Positions 51,196 through 60,950 of a stretch of DNA of 64,000 bases are shown here, one piece after another. Numbering within the stretch: position 1 is the first letter of the stretch; each line of letters begins with the position of its first letter. Under the pieces are notes generated by a model, which searched no databases, was not told where the DNA came from, and saw only the letters and a program-made list of their open reading frames with translations. A program made the translations under genes and the position numbers. This DNA is from Sclerurus mexicanus (taxonomy: Eukaryota; Chordata; Aves; Passeriformes; Furnariidae): contig VWZF01002957.1 in assembly GCA_013396755.1 (NCBI GenBank), forward strand, positions 2,641,939 through 2,705,938. Direction: 5' to 3'.

Positions 51196-54100
51196 GTGAG
51201 CTGATACGCTGCGAGGCGGGGCGGGGATGGGGCCGTGTCCGTGTCCGTGTCCGTGTCCGGTTCCTGACGCTCGGTGCTCTCTCTGTCCCGCAGGCCAGGC
51301 GGGCGGCCGCCGCGCTCCGCGGGCACGCCGGCAGGGTGAACTGCGTGCGCTGGGTCCGCCGGCGGCACCGCGGTGAGTAGCGCGGCATTGCGCCCCCGTG
51401 CCCCCCGGGGCCGGGACTGCTGCCCTGCCCGCGCAGGGGAGGGTCGGCAGCGGAGGGGCCGCGCTGGGAACTGAGGGAAATGGGGAGCTGCGGAGCGTTC
51501 TCTCGCCTCAAGCCTGGCTTTCCGCTAGGGATCTTCACAGAATGGCAAACTCAGCTAGGGTGGAGGAGACCTCAGATGACGGAGCCCAACCCAGGACCGA
51601 ACACCACCTTGTCAACCAGACCACGGCACCGAGTGCCACGTCCAGTCTTTCCTTAAACAGCTTCAGGAATAGCGACTCCACCACCTTCCTGGGCAGCCCA
51701 TTTTAATATCTAGTCACCCTTTCTGTGAGGAAATTCTTTCAAATGTCCAACCTAAACGTCCCCTGATACAGCTTAAGACTGCATTCTCTCGTCCTGTCAT
51801 GAGTTGCCTAGGAGAAGAGTCTGTCCCCGATAAGGTCCCCCGTGAGCCTTCTCTTCTCCAGGCTAAAAGATGCCAGCCCCAGCTCCATGAGCTGCTCCTC
51901 ATAAGATTGTGCTCCAGACCTTTCATCAGCTCTGTTGTCCTCTGGACTTGCTCCAGAACCTCAATTGCCTTCCTGAATTGAGGGGCCCAGAACTAGACAC
52001 AGTACTAGAGTTGTGGCCTCATTTTGACATCATTCCTCAGAGGAATGTGCCCTGCCAAACCCAGGTTTGCTTCCCAGTGAACATGGGGATCTGGTTGGGC
52101 TCTCTGCTCCCAGCCCCGCATCCAAATGCAACAATGTAGGATGTTTGCCTGGGGCTGCAGTGGTCCCAGGTTGGTGGCTGTGCTGCTTGTGCTGTCACCA
52201 GGCTCTTTAGTAAGTGTCTGGAGTTTTGCTTGTTTTGACTTCGTAAACTGATTCTCAGTGCCTTTTGAACAATCTCTGATTATAAAGCTCTAAGTTGTAC
52301 AGAGTTCATATTCATGAAAAAATATAATCTTCAGATAGATAGAAATGTTTGAGACTCTAAGAAGCTTTTGCTTGGTAGTAATTCCAAGATTTAGCATTGC
52401 TTAGTGCAGGCTTTTCAAAGGCACAGGTATTCTTGCCCTTAAGCATTTATGGAAATTCACTGACAAAGAGAAAATAAGGGTGTTGATTAGACTGGGAATG
52501 TAATGTGCATGTTGCTTTTTTGGAGGAGATGTACTGAGGTGAAAACACTAGTGTTTAATAGTGATAAAAACTGCCATCCTTCAACTGATGGCACTAAAAC
52601 ACATTCTTCTTAGAACTGATATTTTCAGGGAATTTAGGAATTAAATTTGCATGTGGACCTTTGAATTCTGTTCAGTTAGATTTCTCTTGCTGTATTTTCT
52701 TATCCACCGAGAAGATCAAACAAAAGCCCAAAAGATTAATTTACACTGTTGGATTTGAGAGCCTTTTGGAAAGATATTTTTATCACATTCACCCAGAAGT
52801 TTAAATATTCCTGTGACTTTTCTCTTTATCTGTTTTAGGGAATACCTTTGCTCTTAAGCTGCCCGGCACAGTCCAGCTTCTATCAGACGTACTTTAAGTG
52901 ATATTTTTCTACTAGTAACAAATGTAACTGCTTATGTTTGTTGTCTGCTGTTACAAAGTTAAGGGTTAGAAAAACTTACAAAACCTATTTTTTAGTTTCT
53001 GAAACAGAGTTAATTTCTGGTGGATCTGATAAACAACTTATTCTTTGGGAATGGAATGGTACAGGAACGTGGAATAACCAGGTAAGCTAGCATAACCTCT
53101 TTTCAAAGCTCCCTCTGCACTAGTTTGTGACTTATCACAAATTTTCTGTCTTGTCTATTTTTCTGGTTCATACCTCCTTGTTTGACTATTGAACCCTGTG
53201 TGTATATCCTTGTAATTGTTGGTATTCTGTTGTGCTGTGTTTTAGTATAAGTGTTGTTTTCTCTTTTCTGTAGTTCCTCTTTTTCAAATCAGCATTTGTA
53301 AAGAAATTAACCAGTCAGTCATCAGGTGGATTTGTTTAGCATGTCTGAAAGATCCTGTTTGTCTGTTCTTGACTCATCAGCTTGCTGATCTTGTGGCACT
53401 CTTCTTTAAACCAGCTTAAAATCTTCAAACCATGAGGTTCATTCTGAGTTGACATTTTCTGTACCCTTCTTCCTCATTACATCCATTTCTAGTGATTTTG
53501 GGTCAATCTGTGCAGCAGTATTGTGTTTGTTTATAGGTAGTCTTAGCAGGATGGTATACAAGTTGGGGTAAGTGTTTAACAAAAATAAAATAAAAAAATC
53601 TGTGGAACAACTGAATTTTGTCAGAGAAATGGAGAAAAGAAAGGAAACATGCTAATTTATTATTCATACTGTAAAATATAAGGCATTGTGTAGTAGAGCC
53701 TTCAGAATGAATTGAAATTTAGATGAAAAAAACCCCTCTAACTTATTATCTAACTTTTAAAATCTTGCTTATTAGGCACTGGTTTGTGAATGGTTGTGTA
53801 AGTAACTCGTTTCACTGGCTGTCTCAAACTAGATTAGACTTGGCATTTTGAAGTGCACGAGAATGCATAGTAGGGGGAAATGCACCTAGTTGGAAAAATG
53901 TTCTTAGAAATATGTTATTTCTGATCCTGATCCATTGTAGCTGTTCATGCATTTATTGAAGATAACACACGGGCTTCTTTATTAACTTTTTCTGCTAATG
54001 TGGTGCACAGCCTTATGGCAATCATTGAAAAAGAATATTGCTAAAAGTACAAAACTTAATAGCAGTTCTAGATTAGTGTAAACTCTTAAAAACAGACAGA

Positions 54101-57100
54101 ACTCTATATTGGACCAATCAAAAAATCTTGCTGGTGCCCACCAAGCTATAGTTTGGAAAGAGATGGCAGGTATGTTTATGATAAAATTTGCATAAATGTT
54201 GGGTATTTTCTGGTTGCAGAATTAAAAGCTGTTCATTTTGGTCTTTGTGTTTATGAGGAACAGATTGCAAATCAAATCACCTATATTCCTTTATTAAGAA
54301 AGTAGCTGCTTAAGTCTAGACCTAGAGGTTTTGCTTTTCTTGTTGTAATTTTGAAGGAATAAAAAGCTGTTTTGATTTGCACAAACATGCTAAACATTGC
54401 TGCTAGAGCTGCTGTATTGCTGCTTATTCCATTGTGATCTCTGCTCTGTCTCCTTCACTAAGGTTCTCCAAACTTATAAAAGATGTTCTTTAGAGTGTGG
54501 GACAAGAGAAGTAGAAAAAGGAAGGAAAACTGCTCTTCCTAATTTCTGTACTGTTTCCAACTTTCCTCAAGGAATGGTGATGTTTGTATAGTGTACACAG
54601 GAACATATAATTCTGTTCAGGTTTGAGCAAAATCTTATTGAGTTCTTATTGATTATGTGTTTTATCCCTTCTCTGGGTTTCCTGGAACACGCTATAGCTA
54701 GAGCATAGTTTGCAAATGCTCTGCCATTGCAGGTGTAGAACTCATTTTCAATATTAAATTACTTTATTTCCTAAAATGACTTTAAAAATTCTCTCAGATA
54801 AGTTACTGGAATTTAAAACTTTGTAAAATTTTCTCGTGTTCAGCCTGTGAAAAGCATTCCTCTCAAAGGCCACACAGAAGCTGTTTGTGCTGTGGATGCT
54901 GTCTACCAGTCAGATGAACCTGTGTTAAACCTGCTAATAGCTTCTGCAGCTTCTGATTCTACTGTGAGAATCTGGTCTTGGCATGGTTCAGAAGGTAACA
55001 TTTTTTTAACGTTAGAGACAACATTCTGGCTAAATAAAAGTAATGAATGTTTATCTATTTAAGTAATTGACTAAATCCTAACATATTAATGCAACAATGT
55101 TGATTTCAAACGTTGGTACATCAAAACACTGCATTGTTTTTTGAAAGCTTTGGGTTGGATTTGTTCTGCAGAATGATTTATCTTTATTTTTCATCAGCGA
55201 TGTGTTGTCTAAATGTACTTATTTTTTAATATGTATTTAGAGTCTGGTAATGTGAACTATCATTTTGCCCTGTTATGTGGGGTCAGACTAGATGTATGTA
55301 TGTGTAAAGTAAAATTGCTTAGTAAAACGATTAATGCTGGCATTAGAAGGGTGAGGTTAAACTAGTCACTTGTTTGTTACTATTGACTTGAGTCCAGTGA
55401 TGTTTGGGATAAAGGATCTTGACCTTGTGAGCTAGGCCCTTGCAAGGACACATGGGGAAAACAGCTTTTTGAAATACGTAAGAAATAATTAGATGATCTA
55501 GATTTAAAGTGCTATTTGCTTGTTGAGCTGTAGTGACTGCATCTCTTAAACTACTTTCTTCCTTATCTGGTGTATTTGAAGATTGCACATTGCCTTGCCT
55601 GCAAGAGAGAAAGAGGTGGGAGGTGTCAATCTTCAGTCTTGTGTGCTGGAAGACATTTCTCATGTTCCCAAAGAACACTGTGAAATCCTGTCCTTTCTGT
55701 TTCATCTTGTTTTTTGGGTTCCAGTGATGGAGGGGCCACTTCTTCAGCTGCAGAGGGTTTTTTTTGCTATCCTGTTTATTTTGATCTGGATGGCTTACCA
55801 GTTTAACCATTTCTAATTAAATCTCAGAGTGTTTGCAGGTTCTTTTTCTTCTCTCTAGGTGCTCTTCTTCTAGCAAATGGATTCAGTTGCAGCTTCCTGT
55901 GTAATGAATGCTGTTGCCACAGGATATATTTTGCAATATTTATTGCTTCTGATGTGTTACCATAGTGAAGCTCTGTAGATTTAATACTCAGTGGAGAATA
56001 GTGACTTATTGTCCAACTCAGCTAACTCTGGATGTGGCCCCACAGAAGATAATGTTATTATTTAGACTTCTGAAAAAATGTAGATTTTTAGCTCCTTAAA
56101 AGAAAAAAGGATGGGAAATTTTAACTATATAATATAGTAGGAAATGACAGTGCAACTGTAATACTTACAGTGAATAAGATCAACACTGTCTGTTCCTGTT
56201 TTCCAGCTAAATGCGTTGAAATTCTGCAGTTTGGAAATGGATTTGTTATGGATGTCTGCTTATCCTTCTTGCCTGGCAGCAATGGTAAGTACAGCTGCAC
56301 ATCTTGAATATCAATGTAGGAAACATAAAATCTAAGAAATCCCACAAACGAGTTTTGCTTTGATTGACTCCAGACTCCTATGCCACAGTTTTTGTTTTCT
56401 GTGGAATAACCTAAGCTGATGTTTGTATTTAAAGATTTTCAATGAACTCTTCTTAGTAATTAGAAAAAAGGGGTAACAATGCTGTATGTGAATGGGATCA
56501 GGTGATCATAGAATCATAGAATATACCAGGTTGAAAGGGATCCATCACTTGAGTTCAACTCCTGACCCTGCACAGGACACCCCAAGAGTCACACCATGTG
56601 CCTGAGAGCATTGTCCAAACACCTCCTGAACTCTGTCAGACTTGGTGTTGTGACTGCTTCCCAGGGGAACCTGTTCCAGTGTCCAGCCACCCTCAGGGTG
56701 AAAAAACTTTTGCTAGTATCTAACCTAAGCATCCCCTCACTCAGCTTCATGCAGTTTCCTTGAACCCTGTCACTGTTCATGAGAGCAAAGAGATCGGTAT
56801 TTGCCTTTCCTCTTCCCCTCACAAGGAAGTTGTAACTGCAATGAGGTCTCCTCTCAGTCTCCTCTTCTCTGGGCTGAACAGACCAAGTGCCCTCAGCCGC
56901 TTCTCACAGGGCTTCCCCTCCAGACTCCTCACCACCCTTGTGGCCCTCCTTTGGACACTCTCTAATAGTTTCATGTCTCTTATACTGTGGTGCCCAAAAC
57001 TGCACAGAGTACTCAAGATGAGGCCACACCTGTAGTTTCACCTGCTCCTTGTGATGCTGCTGTGTATATTGGTTCTTGTTTGAACTCAAGGGCAAGATCC

Positions 57101-60100
57101 AGGAAAAGAACTTGCAAGCCTTGCAAATTAACAAGCAGTGTTTATCACCTGTTCAGTCTTAAATGTGAAAAACCTAAGATGCTGAACTAGTTTAACCTGA
57201 CTGTTTAGTATGGTTTATGTAATTTTCTATTAAAATAAACGCTTAGATTTTGTAGTCTGCCACAGACACATTTTTTTATTGCAAATATGTAGTAGCTTTT
57301 TTATTCTCTTTAAGCTACATGGCTTCAAGCCAGATATACGTGTTAAGTTTGTGTTTAAGTATCATTATATTCTTTTACCTTGATGGAGGCGTGCAGGGCT
57401 CCCAAGAGAAAAAGTACTAGATTTTCTTACTGTATCTAGAGTTTTCAACTCTGATGAATGCATGCTATGCTGTTATGTTGTTTTGATTATATGCCTGCAG
57501 AGTAGACATTCACAAGCTTATTTTATTCTTTGGCTTGTGATAATTCTGGGAGATATGGAAACAGTATCAAAAATGTGTTGTCCCATTTGAAAATGCCAGT
57601 GCCTGTTTCCAGAGTGTGTTTGATAAGAAAAGCATTGTCTGCGCCAGTAAAGAACTTTAAAACATCTTTTTCCTATGAATACACTAGCAGGTAGTTGATG
57701 AGATGAAGTTAAAAGGCTTGAGGGTAAATTAAAATCATTACCTTCAATATGAATTTTTGTTGGAAGTGAACTCTTAATGAGTATATCATTCATATTGCAA
57801 TAAAGCATTCATAAAGCAATAGATTATTTCTTCATTTATGATACTATACAGGTAAGAAATTCTGACTGTAACACTCTAGAGTAGAGCATCTTTAATGTTG
57901 AAAATGTGTTGCATATGAAAGAAGTGACCATTCAGTTTGGAAACCCCTTGAATTAAGATTTAGCGTATTAATTCTTAAAACTAAATGCTTCTGAAACAAA
58001 AATTGTATTAAATACTTATTTAAATGTTGGAATACTAAGCATTTTCTTTTGCTATGTAAAGCTTCCAGGGTTCCCAAAACCCAGTTTTGCTGAAAGTTTT
58101 GTTGAGAGCTTGACAATCCTTTACTGTGGACTCTTCCCATCCCCATTCAGATTAGTTATCCTAAGAAACACAATGTTCATCACCTGAAAGAGAGTACTTA
58201 ATTTTCTGAAGATCTAAAATTATTTTCAAATGAGAAGTTATCTGCACAGGTTTTGTACAGAATTGAAAGAAAAATTCCCATACTTTTGTGTTTCTAATGC
58301 CAGTGACCTGTGCTGCTAAAATTGTCACAGAATAGTTTAGATTTGGAACCATAAATGTGTTGTTAGCAATGTTTCTTGTAGAATCTATAGAGTCTTCTAA
58401 TATTTTAATAATCTGTGTTTTCTCCCTAAACCTCACGTAGTCATCCATGTAACAGAACTGGTTTTATTCAGAGAAGTATGTTAATTCTGAAATCTAAATA
58501 AAGTAGCTTAAAATATATTATTAAAAATAACCCTGCTGATCATTTTGTGAGAAACATTAATCTCTAATGGCAATTTAGAATTTTAATAGGCTTCAGGGAA
58601 AAATGATCTATGAAAACTTCAGGGTCTGCTCTGAAATCTTTATGAAGGCTATGTTGTCAGCTGTATTAAGATTTAAAAAAATCTTTTCTCTTGAGGACGG
58701 TCTGCATTTCTTCAGTCAGGAATTAAATACGGAATTACTTTTCTGAAAATTGTAAATTGCACTCCTAAACTAGAAGCATTTACAGTAGCCTTTAATTTCA
58801 CCAAGCAAAGAAATTTAAAGCTTGCACTGAAATTTGATTCATACAAAATGGATGGATGCTTTAGCTTTTGGAACACATTGACATCCATGATGCATAGTAT
58901 TTTAATTGATTGTCCTTGAAAATAAATTATTAAAAAAAAAAAGCCATTTTTGTGAAGAAGTCAAATGGGAAAAGCTGATAGACTTCTCATAAAAATCTGA
59001 CCAGTCATTTGCAGCCAGAATACAGCTTAACTATTTTAGTGGCAGCCTCTTAGTTAAGGAATTTCTGGTACATTTGTTTCTGAGTCTTGAAGAAGAGCTT
59101 TGTGCTGTTTTGGTTGGTTGTTTGCAGAAACTCCACTTCTAAAATGCTGAGAGTAGGATTTACTATTTTACAAATCTTGATCAGCTCTTTTGTCATGTGC
59201 TGTGTTTTTTCCTACCACCTGGATAAGTGTCATGACACAGCTTGGCCTCTGACAGTAAATAATTGTCTCCTCAGAACTGAGTTGCAACAGGTAGAAAAAA
59301 GACCAAGTGAACTTGAAAAAGCTTTGCTGTTCCAACTTACTTTTCTTATTTCCCTTGCAGGACTTTTATCTCAATCAGATCCAAATTCTAATAACCTAGA
59401 GCATTTACATAAAAAACTGTATACTAATCTGGTTTTGCCAGTTACACAGTTCTTGATAGAACATTTCAAGTGAAAGTATTTACATTTGTCTGCTACATCA
59501 ACTAAATCATAATTCGATCCTTGTTTTTATTAGAGTTTCATTTCATGGAGTAAATATGTAATTACATTAATGGCCCATAAAATATGTTTTTCAGGAAAGG
59601 ATGATACCATCTCCAAGAACATCCATTGTGTTTTATTTTGTGGTAGAAAGCCTCACTCTTGCCCAATTTTTGTAGACCTGATGACCACATCATCTTTCAA
59701 AATAGCTTATTGCCTCCAGTCCAAAGGGGTTTTCTTAGCCCTATGTAAAGCGAGGAGGAGATGGACGTGAAATGTGACTTAGAGGTTGGAGAGAAAAAGT
59801 AAATGATGGAGGCACAAGAATGTGGAACTTGACTTCGAAGTGCAAGAGGAACAGCAGAAAACTAGGCACAGATTTGATACAAGGGAAAAAAGGAAATTAG
59901 CATAGAGCATAAAAGTATTATGAATATTCAAGTTGACTTTTGATTTATCTATAGTAAAGATAAAATTATCTATATAAAGAGGTGGCATTTAGTGTTTTGG
60001 TAATTGATTTTAGTGAAATTTAGTATCTCGTTTTCTACCCAGACTTGAGAAATGCAAATGTCTAGCCCTGATCACTTATTCCTTCGTAATTTTATAGTGA

Positions 60101-60950
60101 ATTCATTTTCTTTTACTCTTTCAGTCCCTAGCAGTACTACTTCATCCTTAGGACCTAAGAAGAGTAGAGTAAGGGTTAACTGTTTTCCTTCATCATCTTC
60201 TGTGGGAGAGACGAACTAATACACTGCCTAACTTGTCTTCTTTTGCCCTTAGACATAACTTTGGTTTGATTCAATAAGCTCATGGGGTTTGTGTACTTTC
60301 TAGGATAGCTGGTGAAAGTAAACTACTACTTAAGACTTGAGTAGGTACATAATACTGTTCATTGCTTTCTTATTTTTGAGTACAGATAGTGGTGATCTGT
60401 CTTCTTTTTTTGGTCTGTCTTTTTATTTGCTGTGTAATAATTGTGATAACTCCATCTAAACAGCATCAGTTGATTTAGGAACTTGACTTACATTAGTTCT
60501 GGGTCATTTTGTTTTGCTCCTTGCTTCTTCTTTATTTAGAGCAAGTGCCTGTTGATATCAATAAAGTATAATTAATTTAAAAACTTGAACTTCCTACAGA
60601 TATATGAGCGTGAGGCAAACTATTCTTTTTAGCATCTTAAATATTTGGAGATGTTATTTGCATGACAAAATAACTTCTGAGTTTTATGTTCTTGAGATAG
60701 TAATCTATTTCAAATAGTATTAGGCATGTAGTGTAGAAAACATTACAAAGTGGTATCACACTTGCCTGTCTGTTGGTATTAATATATTTCTTAATACTAT
60801 ATTGATTTTTATATTAGCTACTTATATTTTCATATTGTAGAATATTAGATTTTGTAAAAAATGAAGACTTTCTTTTCCTTTCCAGTACCAGTACTCGCAT
60901 GCGGTGGTGACGACTGCAAAATAAGTTTGTTTATACAGCAAAATTGTCAG
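51064..60950 (+). CDS. ELP2: Elongator complex subunit 2, exons 1-6 (5' part)
   Basis: ELP2 is a scaffold of the Elongator complex (with ELP1 and ELP3), which makes cm5U-type modifications on wobble uridines of cytoplasmic tRNAs. It is also described as a STAT3-interacting WD protein (StIP1). It folds as two seven-bladed WD40 propellers. Here join(51064..51195, 51294..51372, 52996..53081, 54844..54994, 56207..56284, 60886..60950) gives 197 residues without a stop, about a quarter of the usual roughly 800-830. I recognise the N-terminal pattern with 'GLLAFGSCHDVVLYDP' (27-43 region), WD motifs GH at 54-55 and 108-109, SGGSDKQLILWEW (78-90), SAASDSTVRIWSW (133-145), then FGNGFV (158-163) and LACGGDDCKISLF (179-191). 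All junctions are GT-AG and phases agree (0,1,0,1,1,0). The start has a strong Kozak context and matches the family N-terminus. Exon 7, expected to begin near a 'GHEDWIRGVEW'-like segment, was not found before 64000, so the gene continues to the right. Family identity is very sure; individual exon ends are nearly so. Confidence 0.95.
51235..51258. repeat. (GTGTCC)4 minisatellite in ELP2 intron 1
   Basis: Four perfect copies of GTGTCC lie inside the 98-base first intron (51196-51293), between donor and branch region. Length variation here would change the size of an already very short intron. Confidence 0.9.
51294..51372 (+). CDS. ELP2: ELP2 exon 2
   Basis: Residues 45-70 plus the first base of codon 71. 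The acceptor follows 'ctctctgtcccgcag' and the donor is GTGAGT. It carries RGHAGRVNCVRWV (53-65), the GH-containing part of the first WD repeat. Compared with the mammalian protein, several Lys, Asn, Thr and Val positions are Arg or Ala, which fits strong GC pressure. Confidence 0.92.
51373..52995 (+). other. ELP2: ELP2 intron 2
   Basis: 1623 bases starting GTGAGT and ending 'tattttttag'. The first part is still CpG-rich. Most of the first half is an antisense CR1 copy; the remainder is AT-rich and shows nothing else. Confidence 0.85.
51533..52130 (-). repeat. CR1 LINE in ELP2 intron 2, antisense
   Basis: Read on the minus strand, the copy carries the CR1 3' region: 'cacagaatggcaaactcagc', 'ccttaaacagcttcaggaat', 'ccaccttcctgggcagccca', 'ctgtgaggaaattctttcaa', 'ccttctcttctccaggctaa', 'tgaggggcccagaactagac' in plus-strand text. 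It is opposite to ELP2 transcription and begins about 160 bases after the exon 2 donor. The 5' limit fades between 52090 and 52200. Confidence 0.9.
52996..53081 (+). CDS. ELP2: ELP2 exon 3
   Basis: Completes codon 71 and covers residues 72-99, phase 0 at its end; donor GTAAGC. It reads SETELISGGSDKQLILWEW then NGTGTWNNQ, which closes the first WD repeat with its SGGSD...LW signature and leads into the next blade. Confidence 0.95.
53082..54843 (+). other. ELP2: ELP2 intron 3
   Basis: 1762 bases, GTAAGC to 'ctcgtgttcag'. It is AT-rich, with no repeat or nested gene recognised. A short open frame at 54397-54591 shows no known domain. Confidence 0.88.
54844..54994 (+). CDS. ELP2: ELP2 exon 4
   Basis: Residues 100-149 plus the first base of codon 150. 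It contains LKGHTEAVCAVDAVYQ (106-121), then LLIASAASDSTVRIWSW (129-145), a full WD blade with GH, the SD turn and the IW end. The donor is GTAACA, a non-consensus base at +5. If the intron were retained, the frame would run to a stop near 55060. Confidence 0.95.
54995..56206 (+). other. ELP2: ELP2 intron 4
   Basis: 1212 bases, GTAACA to 'ctgttttccag'. No repeat or nested gene was recognised. The minus-strand open frame at 55343-55810 (155 codons) resembles nothing known and its mirror frames are also open. Confidence 0.88.
56207..56284 (+). CDS. ELP2: ELP2 exon 5
   Basis: Completes codon 150, covers residues 151-175 and gives the first base of codon 176. Donor GTAAGT. It reads KCVEILQFGNGFVMDVCLSF then LPGSN, matching the conserved FGNGF...CLSFLP segment of ELP2. 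Confidence 0.95.
56504..57030 (-). repeat. CR1 LINE in ELP2 intron 5, antisense
   Basis: The 3' tail 'gatcatagaatcatagaat' begins at about 56504 and the element runs 5'-ward to about 57030 on the minus strand. The minus frame 56819-57016 encodes the last part of CR1 ORF2, with MKLLESVQRRATRVVRSLEG then EKRLRALGLFSPEKRRLRGD and LIAVTTSL. Other minus frames continue the similarity, so the copy has frameshifts. It is 5'-truncated and dead, and opposite to ELP2. Confidence 0.95.
59030..60220 (+). other. Protein-like open stretches in ELP2 intron 5, unidentified
   Basis: A plus frame from 59087 to 59473 stays open for 128 codons. Its second half contains leucine-rich, helix-like text such as LEKALLFQLTFLISLAGLLS and HLHKKLYTNLVLPVTQFLIE. 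Just upstream, another plus frame reads EFLVHLFLSLEEELCAVLVG. Near 60124-60217 a frame reads VPSSTTSSLGPKKSRVRVNC. The frames change from piece to piece. This would fit a decayed processed copy of a gene, but I cannot name a parent, and chance open frames in AT-rich DNA are a serious alternative. There is also an acceptor-like 'ttatttcccttgcag' inside the long frame, ending at about 59361. Confidence 0.25.
60886..60950 (+). CDS. ELP2: ELP2 exon 6
   Basis: Completes codon 176 and covers residues 177-197, phase 0 at its end; donor GTAATT. It reads PVLACGGDDCKISLFIQQNC then Q, matching the conserved ILACGNDDC...QQND segment of ELP2. This is the last exon seen in the window. Confidence 0.95.

Larger units (their letters stand above)
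51010..51500. promoter_or_regulatory. ELP2: ELP2 CpG island and promoter region
   Basis: A dense cluster of CpG, with no TATA box, covers the leader, exon 1, intron 1, exon 2 and the start of intron 2. This is typical for a housekeeping gene such as an Elongator subunit. Only 54 bases (51010-51063) of unique sequence remain upstream of the start codon before the CR1 copy, so most of the normal promoter is either compact, within exon 1, or missing from this assembly. In mammals this promoter is shared with the divergent gene SLC39A6, which is not seen here. Confidence 0.8.
56285..60885 (+). other. ELP2: ELP2 intron 5
   Basis: 4601 bases, GTAAGT to 'cctttccag'. It holds an antisense CR1 near its start, then AT-rich sequence. 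Around 59030-60220 several short stretches look more protein-like than the surroundings. Confidence 0.88.
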
